From JALEVB01 sp022768265 (GTDB lineage: Bacteria > Bacillota_I > Bacilli_A > Erysipelotrichales > Erysipelotrichaceae), in NCBI GenBank assembly GCA_034168985.1, contig JAXFJE010000023.1, positions 19,182-83,181 on the forward strand: a stretch of 64,000 nucleotides of DNA. Direction: 5' to 3'. How positions within the stretch are numbered: the first letter of the stretch is position 1; each line of letters starts with the position of its first letter. This document shows, piece after piece, positions 34,673 through 43,988 of this stretch. Both the position numbers and the translations under genes were made by a program. Below the pieces are notes generated by a model that searched no databases, had not been told where the DNA came from, and saw nothing but the letters and a program-made list of their open reading frames with translations.

Positions 34673-35641
34673 TCAGTTTTTATCCTTAGATATATTTCGA
34701 AAGATCCACGCAAATATCATGATGTTCCATCTACGCACAACCCTAAAATATTTATTTTTTAATCCAGGCAAGCTATGCAAATATCTATTTTTTGCCCAAT
34801 TAGGAAATTTATCATTTAGTAAGTTCCATCCTAGCATGATCGTATTCTTACGATCTTCTTTATCTGCTATCTTTGCACTTCTCAAGAAGCTATTTCCCAA
34901 GAAAAATTTAATATGTAAATATTCCAGTTCATCATGATATTGTTCATATTCATTAATTTGTTGATAATGATCAACAATTCCATTAAAGACGGTGATCATA
35001 TTTTTAACCTCATGATTATTCGTATGCGTTATGCTTTTTCCATGCTGCACATAATATACAAAAGCTTCATCAATAAAGCTAATTTTATCCACATGCGCGC
35101 ATAGGCAATACAAAAAGTATGCGTCCTCATAACGATTACCATCAGGAAAGCGTATATTGGTGCTTCTAACAAAGGCAGTATCGTATAATTTATTCCACAA
35201 TACCGCAAATAGGTTAATCATCATTTCTTGCTTAGGTTCATAAGGACCTTCTTTTTCTAGACGATTATTTCCATTTTCTACCCAATTAAAATTTGTGACT
35301 ACCATTTGAGCTTTTGTTGTTTCTATTTTTTGCAACATTTTTTCAAACATGGTTTTTTCCGCATGATCATCACTATCTAAAAAACCAAAATAAGGTGTTT
35401 CCACCTTATCTAAAGCATAATTTCTTGCTGAAGCAATCCCTTCATTTTGTTTGGTGTATACTTTAACATTAGGAAATTTATTGGCATATTCGGTAATGAT
35501 ATTTAAAGAATTATCCGTTGAACCATCATTGATAACGATGATATCAAGTTCTTTCAATGTTTGATTAACCAAACTATCCAAACATTTTCCAATATATTTT
35601 TCACTGTTATAACAAGGTACTATTACACTGACTTTATTCAT
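34673..35641 (-). CDS. Family 2 glycosyltransferase
   Basis: 322 residues. N-terminal GT-A domain with VPCYNSEKYIGKCLDSL, INDGSTDNS and the metal-binding DSDDH near residue 90. A basic C-terminal tail may touch the membrane. It adds a sugar to the growing lipid-linked repeat unit; donor unknown. Its start shares one base with the stop of the polymerase-like gene. Confidence 0.85.
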   Translation of the reverse strand: MNKVSVIVPCYNSEKYIGKCLDSLVNQTLKELDIIVINDGSTDNSLNIITEYANKFPNVKVYTKQNEGIASARNYALDKVETPYFGFLDSDDHAEKTMFEKMLQKIETTKAQMVVTNFNWVENGNNRLEKEGPYEPKQEMMINLFAVLWNKLYDTAFVRSTNIRFPDGNRYEDAYFLYCLCAHVDKISFIDEAFVYYVQHGKSITHTNNHEVKNMITVFNGIVDHYQQINEYEQYHDELEYLHIKFFLGNSFLRSAKIADKEDRKNTIMLGWNLLNDKFPNWAKNRYLHSLPGLKNKYFRVVRRWNIMIFAWIFRNISKDKN

Positions 35642-37221
35642 TACTTATTGTCCTTTTGATACGCATCATGAATACGATTCAATAAAATTGCTACTAACAT
35701 CGCTAAAAAGATCGTGGTAACAAATTGATCTAAAGTATGACCGCTCGTATAAGCAGCGCCTAGCATTGCTACCACTGACATCGCATATACCATAACATCA
35801 AGCTTCAGTAGCTTTTGCCATTTTACTAATACTAAAATTGCTCCAGCTAAAGTAGTTAACACCCATGGTACGCAACATAATAATTCTCCAACATAACCTA
35901 AAGTATAAACCTGTTGAACAAAATCTTGTTCTAATAAGATCGATCCATTCATAAAGGTTGAATAACCCATACCTAAGAATTTTTGTCCTTGAGTAATATT
36001 TTCATATTTATAATTCATAAATATTTTCTGAATCTGGCGACCCCCAACCCGTTCTTCAACTTCATGATTTAGGATCATATCACACCAGAAATATGGATCA
36101 AATTTATAATTGTACCAATCAATGTAATACATCGTTGGTATGCTTTGCGCATATTTCGCTTTGATCCCATATTGTTCAAACATAAAGATATAATATTGAT
36201 TAAACTCCGCCGTCCCTGGAATCAATTCCGTTTCCTGTGTGAAAGCTTCTCGCCCTTCATCTGCCATGCCATTATCAAGCAAAGCTAAATCGTTAACAGC
36301 ATCTACCTGTTGATTTTGAATAGCTGGGGTGTATGGTAAGATCATCGCAAAAATGATGGTACAAGCTCCAGCTAAAGCTACGACATTAATTTTAATCTTT
36401 TGATTCTTCAAGATAAAACAATCAAACAAATATAGAACCAAAAAACATGCTGGCAATAATAAAGCACCGTATGTAGCAACTCGAGTTCCTAATATCTGCA
36501 TAGATAAGCTATGCACTAAGATCAATGCTCCAACACCTATCTTTTCTTTTTTGCTTGTTGCCTTACTGAAAAAATAATATAACAACGGCAATAAGGCAAA
36601 CATCAAGATTCCTATGGTATTACCCTCATCAAAAAAGAACTTACTTGCTAATTCACGCGGGTGATTATTTTCATAGATACCCGTAAACCAACTAATAAAA
36701 CTAGCAATGGTATAACCATAATAGGTACTTTTACCAAAAACAAAAACATCACCTAAAAAGATTGGAATAGCTATGATACTTGACATGAAATAAGTGATAT
36801 TCTTGATGATCTTTTCCGAAAAATGCAAATTGTAGATACAATATACCACGCCATAAGGCAAAACTAAGGTTAATATATATGTCAATTCTTGAAACCAATT
36901 AAATTGGAAATTGGTTGTCAACGATAAATCTGGATAAATCGCCACTGCTTGTTGACAATGAAAATAATAATAAACTGCCAAACAGATTGCATATAGCCCA
37001 CCGAAGACAACCGTCTTCTTTTTATTTTGATCTTTTAAATAAAAGGTTCCCAAAATTAATAAAGGAATGATGATAAAACGAATGATCGTTGATAAGCGTG
37101 GTAAACCAAATTGATCCAAGAAATCATAGATCAAATAGTCCATATCAATTAACGGCTGTAAGGCAATAAGTAAGATCACTGCCCACATCAATACTTTTTC
37201 ATTAATAATTTTTTTGATCAT
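35641..37221 (-). CDS. O-antigen polymerase/ligase-like membrane protein
   Basis: 526 residues, about 12 membrane helices with one large extracytoplasmic loop (about residues 300-410). The segment LGTRVATYGALLLPA before that loop fits the Arg-containing helix of Wzy/WaaL-type proteins, which polymerise or ligate lipid-linked oligosaccharides outside the membrane. Position amid glycosyltransferases supports a polymerase role. Sequence similarity in this family is low, so the call rests on topology and context. Confidence 0.65.
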   Translation of the reverse strand: MIKKIINEKVLMWAVILLIALQPLIDMDYLIYDFLDQFGLPRLSTIIRFIIIPLLILGTFYLKDQNKKKTVVFGGLYAICLAVYYYFHCQQAVAIYPDLSLTTNFQFNWFQELTYILTLVLPYGVVYCIYNLHFSEKIIKNITYFMSSIIAIPIFLGDVFVFGKSTYYGYTIASFISWFTGIYENNHPRELASKFFFDEGNTIGILMFALLPLLYYFFSKATSKKEKIGVGALILVHSLSMQILGTRVATYGALLLPACFLVLYLFDCFILKNQKIKINVVALAGACTIIFAMILPYTPAIQNQQVDAVNDLALLDNGMADEGREAFTQETELIPGTAEFNQYYIFMFEQYGIKAKYAQSIPTMYYIDWYNYKFDPYFWCDMILNHEVEERVGGRQIQKIFMNYKYENITQGQKFLGMGYSTFMNGSILLEQDFVQQVYTLGYVGELLCCVPWVLTTLAGAILVLVKWQKLLKLDVMVYAMSVVAMLGAAYTSGHTLDQFVTTIFLAMLVAILLNRIHDAYQKDNK

Positions 37222-38375
37222 TAAAGAACCTCCTCGAATTGTTTTAATATTTCATCATTGGGATAATGATAATAAACCAATGCTTTTTTCATTTCTTGCA
37301 AACGTTTTGGATCTTTTAAAGCCTCATAATAAGCTATATTTAAACTTTCTTGATTATTTTCACAGATCCAGCCATGGCATTCTTCCATGATTTGTTCTTC
37401 TACGCCACTAACTCTAGTAGATAACACCGGGGTTCCAGCAATCAAGCTTTCATTGATCACGGTTGCAAAGCCTTCATATTTGCTGCATAGAACATAAAGA
37501 TCACATTTCGCGATATCCGCATAAGGATTTTGCTTGATTCCCACAAAAAAGACATTTTTCAAATTATTATCTTTGACGATCTTTCTTAACATTGCTTCTT
37601 GAAAACCACTGCCCACGATATATAAATTATGTTCAATTCCACGATCTATGGCATATTTATGTGCATATAACAAACGATCCAATGCCTTTTGCGGATGAAA
37701 GCGCGCTACGCTGATAACATTTAATCCCGCTGTATTAACGATGCATGCATCCTTATTTTTCATTCCAGTAACTACTTTATCAATATCCATCAAATTGTGA
37801 ATGACCGTGCCATTATCCACTTCAAACACTTTTTCATAAGCTTCTAATGCCTGTTTGCTATCAGCAATATTTAGATCGATCAATCTTAAAGCATTCTTTA
37901 CTAATGGCATATGATTTTTCGAATAATTGCAGACACTGTAATCTGTTAAGACCCAATTTAATTTGCGTAAGCTATCGCCATAAGCCGTAAAGATCGTACA
38001 AAAACCTTCTTTACACGCTAACTCAACATCATATTGTTTCGTCAACATCTTTTTGCGTTCTTTGATGATCTTGCGCTTGATGAGCCCTGTTTTCATATAA
38101 AATAATAATCGCAGCTTTTTGATCAATTTAGCTACTTGAAACTTACGTAATAACTCTATCAACGACTCATCGATCGTATCAAAAAAAGGTGTGCCATAAA
38201 TGATATTGACATTCAAGGGAATCTCTTTCATCAAAGTTCCATGAGGATGTAATACCAAAAGATCGATATCATATTTATCTTTATCTAAATACAAAATGAG
38301 CGTATTCAAAACCCTTGCTACGCCCCCCATTCGCATTTCATCATTCACAAACAGAATTTTCCGCTTATCTATCAT
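37221..38375 (-). CDS. Family 4 glycosyltransferase (GT-B)
   Basis: 384 residues. The N-terminal acceptor half has NDEMRMGGVARVL, and the C-terminal donor half has VARFHPQKALDRLL, then YVLCSKYEGFATVINESLIAGTP, the E-x7-E motif of GT4. A retaining, nucleotide-sugar-dependent enzyme of polymer assembly. It overlaps the upstream GT2 gene by 11 bases. Confidence 0.9.
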   Translation of the reverse strand: MIDKRKILFVNDEMRMGGVARVLNTLILYLDKDKYDIDLLVLHPHGTLMKEIPLNVNIIYGTPFFDTIDESLIELLRKFQVAKLIKKLRLLFYMKTGLIKRKIIKERKKMLTKQYDVELACKEGFCTIFTAYGDSLRKLNWVLTDYSVCNYSKNHMPLVKNALRLIDLNIADSKQALEAYEKVFEVDNGTVIHNLMDIDKVVTGMKNKDACIVNTAGLNVISVARFHPQKALDRLLYAHKYAIDRGIEHNLYIVGSGFQEAMLRKIVKDNNLKNVFFVGIKQNPYADIAKCDLYVLCSKYEGFATVINESLIAGTPVLSTRVSGVEEQIMEECHGWICENNQESLNIAYYEALKDPKRLQEMKKALVYYHYPNDEILKQFEEVL

Positions 38376-39327
38376 ATATTTTCAATACCAGTTTGTATTT
38401 TCCCTTCTCTAATAATTTAAATATTACTTTTTTCTTAAAACTAGTTTCTTTATATCTTTCATCATTGCGATAATTTGGATAATACTTGCGTAAATATTGC
38501 ATATTTTCTGCTAAGTATTCTTCCCTAACCGCTTTATCATCAAATTCTTTGATCCTTAACGTTGTTAAATCTAAACCATGTAATATGTATAAGCTTTGCA
38601 GCTTGGCTAACAATCGCGGATCACTATTATTTATTTTAACATACTCTATACAGCGATTAATAGCCTCATATATCTCGAATATCTTTTTATTAGCACTATG
38701 GGCAATCGAGCCACTTCTTTGATAATAAACATAGAAAGCTTCATTGACCTTACAGATCTTTTTAGCTTTATATAATAGAACCGGTACAGTAGCTAGATCT
38801 TCATAATACTTGCCAACGGGAAACAACCAGTCATTAAACAAAGCTAGACGGTAAAGCTTATTACAAGCACTATTATTAATGACCATAAGTTCACTATCTT
38901 CTTTGACCGAACCTTGATCAAATGCTCCCCCACCTGCAAAATCTAATCGTCCATCATCATATAGATATTCCATATCACACACGCAAATATCACTATTCGT
39001 AATTTGGATCTGCGCTAGCATTTCTTCGATCATCTTCGCTTTTATAAAATCATCGCTGTCAATAAACGCAACAAATTCACCCTTAGCTTGTTGGATACCC
39101 GCATTACGTGCATCACTTAAACCACCATTTACCTTATCTATAATCTTGACCCTTGCATCTTTGTTAGCATAATTTTGACAAATAGCTAGACTATTATCTT
39201 TAGAGCCATCATTGACCAAGATTATTTCTAAATTTTGATATGTTTGAGCAATTATACTATCGATACATTTAGAAAGATATTTTTCTACATTATATATAGG
39301 TACTACAATACTCACTAAAATACTCAT
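38365..39327 (-). CDS. Family 2 glycosyltransferase
   Basis: 320 residues. GT-A domain with VPIYNVEKYLSKCIDS, LVNDGSKDNS and FIDSDDF. C-terminal part is basic. ATG 39327 follows GGTGA by five bases; the frame also opens at 39339, but that ATG lies at the expected start of transcription without a ribosome site. It is first in the operon running to the LCP gene. Confidence 0.85.
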   Translation of the reverse strand: MSILVSIVVPIYNVEKYLSKCIDSIIAQTYQNLEIILVNDGSKDNSLAICQNYANKDARVKIIDKVNGGLSDARNAGIQQAKGEFVAFIDSDDFIKAKMIEEMLAQIQITNSDICVCDMEYLYDDGRLDFAGGGAFDQGSVKEDSELMVINNSACNKLYRLALFNDWLFPVGKYYEDLATVPVLLYKAKKICKVNEAFYVYYQRSGSIAHSANKKIFEIYEAINRCIEYVKINNSDPRLLAKLQSLYILHGLDLTTLRIKEFDDKAVREEYLAENMQYLRKYYPNYRNDERYKETSFKKKVIFKLLEKGKYKLVLKIYDR

Positions 39328-39343
39328 TTTGATCACCATTATT

Positions 39344-39352
39344 AGTATAACA
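39344..39352 (-). promoter_or_regulatory. Extended -10 promoter of the glycosyltransferase operon
   Basis: On the minus strand TGT followed by TATACT (39349-39344), right after the terminator at 39378-39400. Confidence 0.55.
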
Positions 39353-39370
39353 AAAAATAAAAAGCTTATA

Positions 39371-39400
39371 CATAAAAAAAAGATAGCTCAGCTATCTTTT
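39371..39400 (-). terminator. Intrinsic terminator of the O-acylation operon
   Basis: AAAAGATAGCT (39378-39388) and AGCTATCTTTT (39390-39400) pair around a tight loop. The minus strand continues with a T tract, just after the last gene of the operon. Confidence 0.85.
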
Positions 39401-39405
39401 GATAA

Positions 39406-40821
39406 TCAGCCCTCACAATTCCAGCCATCGCAACCATTTTTCCAAAAAAATCTTGAAGCATAATTAATAGGCATCTCATTATACCAGCTAAAATCATTTC
39501 CACAGAATATGATTTCTAACTCTCCAAGATTTTCAAATGTTTGTGTCCCAATCGTGATTTTATCTTGTGTCACTTGGATATCCGTCCCATTAGCATTTGT
39601 GCTTATTGGCTGATCTGATGATGCGATTACCTCTTTATTAACAATAACCGCATGATAATTTTGGGTCTTATTGGCTAAAAAATCAAAATTGATGCCGGCA
39701 GCCTGCAACAATTGATTTTCATAGTCCCCGATGGTCGTATTAGTTGCTCCCGTATATTTAACTACTATCGTCATATCATATTTACTAGCATAGTCTAATA
39801 GCTGATACACATCTACATTTTGGTCAAACAAAGCAGCTGAGGTAATCGCTGATAATTCATTTAACAATTTAGCATAAGCATCATTTTCCTGATGTTTGGT
39901 AACATAACCTTTATCTTGTAAATAATGTGCCATATATTTGCTACATTTTTGTGCACCCCAAGTATTATTATGCCAAGTATCACCATCCATCCCTAAGGTA
40001 AAGCCGATTTCTTCTGCCAATGCTAAAAAATCAACATGTTCAATACCTTTTTCATCAGCGAGATCCCATATGGCTTGCAAATGATCATAATTTTCTTGAT
40101 CGATATCGATTGCTGCTTTAAATAGGATCAACTTGATATTATTTTTCTCACATAAAGCTATAATTTTATCTAATGCTTCCAAATCATTTTCTCTAAAAAT
40201 AATTTCTGTATTCCCTCGCTCAAATGGAATCAAGTGATTGAATTTTCTTTCTACCGGCTGTTGCGCCACATAGCCTAACATTTCATTATATTCACTATCA
40301 TCAGGATTTACCAAAAAATCATCCTGTTTCCATTTGCCATGATTCATCAACAAATCAAAGGCATACTCTAATTTCTTTTCATCATTTTCAACTTCTAGAC
40401 CTGCTTTGATACGATTTAATCCTGTCATTTGTTGAGCAGCTTTATAATACATGCCATCAGCGTAGCACACACTACGCGAAGGCATCATCGTAAAAACATC
40501 TAACAAAACGACTTCTGGACTTTGTGTTTTTAAAGCTTCAACCAAGAAATGATAGGACATGCTCATTGGCTGACAACCACTGCCTAAAACATAGCTATAA
40601 TAGCCACTTTCTGTGTAAATAACTGCTGGATTCATGGAATATTGGGCATGTGATGAACCTAAAACAATGATATCCAAGATATCTTTAGGAACGTTACGAA
40701 ATTGATTTCCTTCATTGCTTTCATCATAGCGAAAAACTGGTGTCAAAGCTACCCATGCGCCTATCACGATCACTATCACTAATAATGTCTTAAATAAAAT
40801 CTTGAAAATATTCTTAGCCAC
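39406..40821 (-). CDS. SGNH-fold (DltD-like) O-acylation partner protein
   Basis: 471 residues. One N-terminal membrane helix (about 10-28) anchors an extracytoplasmic SGNH hydrolase-like domain: GSSHAQY (residues 55-61) supplies Ser and DGDTWH the Asp-x-x-His pair. Such proteins work with MBOAT enzymes in transferring acyl groups to envelope polymers, as DltD with DltB. It is clearly a paralogue of the protein at 45937-47256 (both share CQPM-x4-YH-x-LVEALKTQ). Last gene of the operon. Confidence 0.75.
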   Translation of the reverse strand: MAKNIFKILFKTLLVIVIVIGAWVALTPVFRYDESNEGNQFRNVPKDILDIIVLGSSHAQYSMNPAVIYTESGYYSYVLGSGCQPMSMSYHFLVEALKTQSPEVVLLDVFTMMPSRSVCYADGMYYKAAQQMTGLNRIKAGLEVENDEKKLEYAFDLLMNHGKWKQDDFLVNPDDSEYNEMLGYVAQQPVERKFNHLIPFERGNTEIIFRENDLEALDKIIALCEKNNIKLILFKAAIDIDQENYDHLQAIWDLADEKGIEHVDFLALAEEIGFTLGMDGDTWHNNTWGAQKCSKYMAHYLQDKGYVTKHQENDAYAKLLNELSAITSAALFDQNVDVYQLLDYASKYDMTIVVKYTGATNTTIGDYENQLLQAAGINFDFLANKTQNYHAVIVNKEVIASSDQPISTNANGTDIQVTQDKITIGTQTFENLGELEIIFCGNDFSWYNEMPINYASRFFWKNGCDGWNCEG

Positions 40822-40834
40822 TTACATCATCCTT

Positions 40835-42079
40835 TTAATTGCGCGGTTTTCCGCAATTTTTACAAAACTTTCCATCATTTATTGTTCCACAGCTACATTG
40901 CCATTGAGGCTGTAAACGAGGTTTTCCACATTGCTTGCAAAAGTTACCATCATTTGTCGTACCACATTCACAAGTCCATAGGTTTTGCGATGTAGGTTTT
41001 GGCTGTCCACATTGCTTACAAAAATTACCATCATTATCCATTCCGCATTTACACATCCATGTATCTGCCTTTAAGTTTTGATTGCCCATTGCATATAGAT
41101 CTTGAAAATTTGAACCATTGGCATTTGCCATATTTAATCCCATGAATCCTTGCATTGCTCCATTAGCATTGCCGGCAGCTGCTCTCATCGCATCAGCTTG
41201 TGCCCCTGCTAGTTGAGCAGCAGCCATTGTTGGATTACGGAAAACTGCGCTCTTTTGTAATTCTTTTATCATTTTTGCATCTTCTTCAGGCAAATTAACC
41301 GAATTTAATGCAATGCTCACAATCTCTAGACCACGTGTTTGTTGCCATTTTTCTTTTAAGGCTTCATTCATTGCTTGGCAAAGATCATCAACATGACCAA
41401 CGATCTCATTTGGTCTTAATCCTGTTGACGAAAGTTTTGCCATTGCTGGTTGCAATGCACTAATAAACTCACTTTTTAATTGTTGATCAAGTTCTTCTTT
41501 TCGATAACTTTGTTCTACATTTCCACAGACATTCATATAAAATAACAAAGGATCGCTTATTCGATAACTATATACACCATTGCATCTTACAGATACATCA
41601 ATATCTAGACCAATATTAGCATCAACTACTCTAAAAGGAATTGGGGTTGGTGTTCCAAACTTATTATCTAAAAGTTCTTTAATGTTGAAATAATAAACTC
41701 TTTGATCTTTGCCTGGATCTCCACCAAAGCCAAAACGTGAAATCATGGTTTCAAAAGTTGCTTTGATACCTTCACCTAGATCACCAGTGAAAACACTTGC
41801 TTCGCTAGATACATCGTATACATACTCTCCTGCCTCTGCACAGACATCAATTACTCTACCCTGTTCACTGATGATCATACATTGACCATCCGCAACAACA
41901 ATGCCAGAACCATTAGAAATTACATTATCATTACCTCGGTTTGCTGAATGCTTTCCTGTTTTCTTTTGCCCTTTTACTACTAATGTATCATTATCCAAAG
42001 AGTCACAATAGAAAAACTCCTTCCACTGATCTCTTAATGTACTGCTTGCTGAAACTATTCCTGCTTTAATCAAACCCAT
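40835..42079 (-). CDS. YdjI-like SPFH-domain protein with three zinc ribbons
   Basis: 414 residues. The N-terminal two-thirds is the SPFH/virion-core-like domain of YdjI. An Ala/Met-rich stretch follows, then three similar C-terminal zinc ribbons (each C-x-CG, NDG-x-FCK-x-CG). In B. subtilis, YdjG, YdjH and YdjI place PspA at the membrane during envelope stress. Here the same three genes are together, but pspA is not in the window. Confidence 0.85.
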   Translation of the reverse strand: MGLIKAGIVSASSTLRDQWKEFFYCDSLDNDTLVVKGQKKTGKHSANRGNDNVISNGSGIVVADGQCMIISEQGRVIDVCAEAGEYVYDVSSEASVFTGDLGEGIKATFETMISRFGFGGDPGKDQRVYYFNIKELLDNKFGTPTPIPFRVVDANIGLDIDVSVRCNGVYSYRISDPLLFYMNVCGNVEQSYRKEELDQQLKSEFISALQPAMAKLSSTGLRPNEIVGHVDDLCQAMNEALKEKWQQTRGLEIVSIALNSVNLPEEDAKMIKELQKSAVFRNPTMAAAQLAGAQADAMRAAAGNANGAMQGFMGLNMANANGSNFQDLYAMGNQNLKADTWMCKCGMDNDGNFCKQCGQPKPTSQNLWTCECGTTNDGNFCKQCGKPRLQPQWQCSCGTINDGKFCKNCGKPRN

Positions 42080-42093
42080 ATTATTTTCCTCCT

Positions 42094-42876
42094 TTAAAAT
42101 TTACCACTTGATCCACCATGGCTCCTACCTGATGAACTGATGTGCGTGCTTGAGCCACTTGACTGCTTTGGCTTAGCTCTTCTTGTAACATGACGATACA
42201 AGAAAATATCTTTGCTTTTGGTAATCTTCATGCTTCCAGGTATCGTATAATCAAAGGCTCCTTTTTGTGGCCTAGCACTATTTAAGTCATTATACATCAC
42301 ATATACACATGTTGCGCCTATAACTAAACCAATACCTATTGCTAAAAAAATCCATACGCTTCCCAGCTCACCTTTTGGCATATTACCATTATCATATGGT
42401 TTGCCTTCTTTGGCCTGCTGCATAAATTTTTCACACGTAAGTGTAAATTTATCAAAAGCTTCATAATAATTACCTGATGACAATTCATCTAAAAATTGAT
42501 CTTCTAAATAATCTAAGCCTGCATCAGTAAATACTTCTATCCCTTTACCACAAGTTGAAATAGCCCAATCTCGATATTCCATTGATACCAACAACAAAAT
42601 ACCATCATGATCGTTTCCTTGACCATAACCATTATAATCAAAATAATCATCTGCGAAGGCTTGCGAAGTTTTTCCATCCAAACTATAGTTAGTAACAATT
42701 ACAACATCCATCTGATATTCATCAGAAATTGTTGATAAAGCATCTTGCAATTGTTGCTCCTCTTGTTGGGTCAATAAGTCGGCATCATCTATGATCAATT
42801 GTTTTTGTGCGCTTGCATTTAAGCTCATTGCCCACAAGCATATACATATCATTACTATTTTCCAAATTCTTTTCAT
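42094..42876 (-). CDS. YdjH-like TPM-domain protein
   Basis: 260 residues. A signal peptide (MKRIWKIVMICICLW) precedes a TPM domain (about residues 25-160: IDDADLLTQQEEQQL, DGILLLVS), then a membrane helix near 175-195 and a Ser/Gly/His-rich C-terminal tail. YdjH of the B. subtilis ydjGHI operon has the same plan. ATG 42876 follows AGGGTG; the frame opening at 42906 would overlap the ydjG-like gene. Five bases separate it from that gene. Confidence 0.85.
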   Translation of the reverse strand: MKRIWKIVMICICLWAMSLNASAQKQLIIDDADLLTQQEEQQLQDALSTISDEYQMDVVIVTNYSLDGKTSQAFADDYFDYNGYGQGNDHDGILLLVSMEYRDWAISTCGKGIEVFTDAGLDYLEDQFLDELSSGNYYEAFDKFTLTCEKFMQQAKEGKPYDNGNMPKGELGSVWIFLAIGIGLVIGATCVYVMYNDLNSARPQKGAFDYTIPGSMKITKSKDIFLYRHVTRRAKPKQSSGSSTHISSSGRSHGGSSGKF

Positions 42877-42881
42877 ACCGA

Positions 42882-43979
42882 TCACCCTAAGATACCCGCA
42901 TTCCATAACAACAATATCACAACATAGAAAACAATCATGCTAATAAGACTTATACCTATAAACCATGTCAATGCCGCTTTGCGATCACATGGTAAATTAC
43001 CAACAAATTTCCCTGTTTGGCCATTCATTGCAAAAGTGTAATTTTTGCCTTGCCACTTAGTTGTCAATAGCCACACAGGGTATAAAGCATATTGAACTTT
43101 ATTGTTGTCCAAATGAATACCAGCATGTTCACATACCAAAGAGCCATATCCACTAGCACTGGTAGCAAAAGCATCCTTAGTACTTTGAACAATGCGTTGA
43201 TTAGCTCTATCAATGCTTTGTTCCATATCAACATCATATCGATCAGCGAAATAACCTGCAAGATATGCTGTTTGGAAATCTGTAGCCTCTTTGATATCAA
43301 ATGGTTCAATTGCTTCCATCAATTCGTCACTTATTTTACTAGAGCCATCTACTGGAACCTTTGTAAAACCAATATTTCCTTCTCTAACTATGGCATAAAA
43401 ACTAGTTTCAGTATAATCATAATTTTGATTGCTCCAAAACCTAGTTCTTGTACCTTTATATCGCATCTTAGCATCTACCTCGGCATCAAACAACCAAAAT
43501 GGTACATATATCCCTTTGATTTCTTCAATGATATTCTCATTTTTAAAATATTTAGGTAATAACTTCTTTCCTTTATAATGATTCATCAACATCTGTTTAG
43601 CTTGTTGTTTATCTAAACGAAATGGAATTACCAGATCTGGTCTTAGATCTGCTTTGAAATTTTCATTTACAACTACAGCATTACCACAATATGGACACAT
43701 CGTTGCCGCCGTTGTATCATCAGTAACTATTTCTCCACCACAAGATTGACATACATATAAACGCATCTTATCAATCTCATCTTCTTGCCAAGTGCTACCT
43801 AAGTCTTGATTCCATTCCAACTTGCTTTCTTGTTCGCTCTCTAGCTGTTGACCATATTCTTTTAATGATTCAACTTCAAACTCACTATCACAATAAGGAC
43901 ATTTTAGCTTCTGGGCATGGGGATCAAATTCTACGCTACCTCCACAATTAGGACATTTAAATTCTTGTAAATTGCTCAT
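42882..43979 (-). CDS. YdjG-like zinc-ribbon membrane protein
   Basis: 365 residues. Two N-terminal zinc ribbons (CPNCG/CPYCD near residues 9-31 and CQSCG/CPYCG near 76-98) lead to an alpha/beta domain. A single membrane helix (about 340-362) follows at the C terminus. The whole protein matches YdjG layout and stands first of the three Ydj genes. It lies ten bases after the MBOAT gene in the same direction. Confidence 0.8.
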   Translation of the reverse strand: MSNLQEFKCPNCGGSVEFDPHAQKLKCPYCDSEFEVESLKEYGQQLESEQESKLEWNQDLGSTWQEDEIDKMRLYVCQSCGGEIVTDDTTAATMCPYCGNAVVVNENFKADLRPDLVIPFRLDKQQAKQMLMNHYKGKKLLPKYFKNENIIEEIKGIYVPFWLFDAEVDAKMRYKGTRTRFWSNQNYDYTETSFYAIVREGNIGFTKVPVDGSSKISDELMEAIEPFDIKEATDFQTAYLAGYFADRYDVDMEQSIDRANQRIVQSTKDAFATSASGYGSLVCEHAGIHLDNNKVQYALYPVWLLTTKWQGKNYTFAMNGQTGKFVGNLPCDRKAALTWFIGISLISMIVFYVVILLLWNAGILG

Positions 43980-43988
43980 TATATCCTC

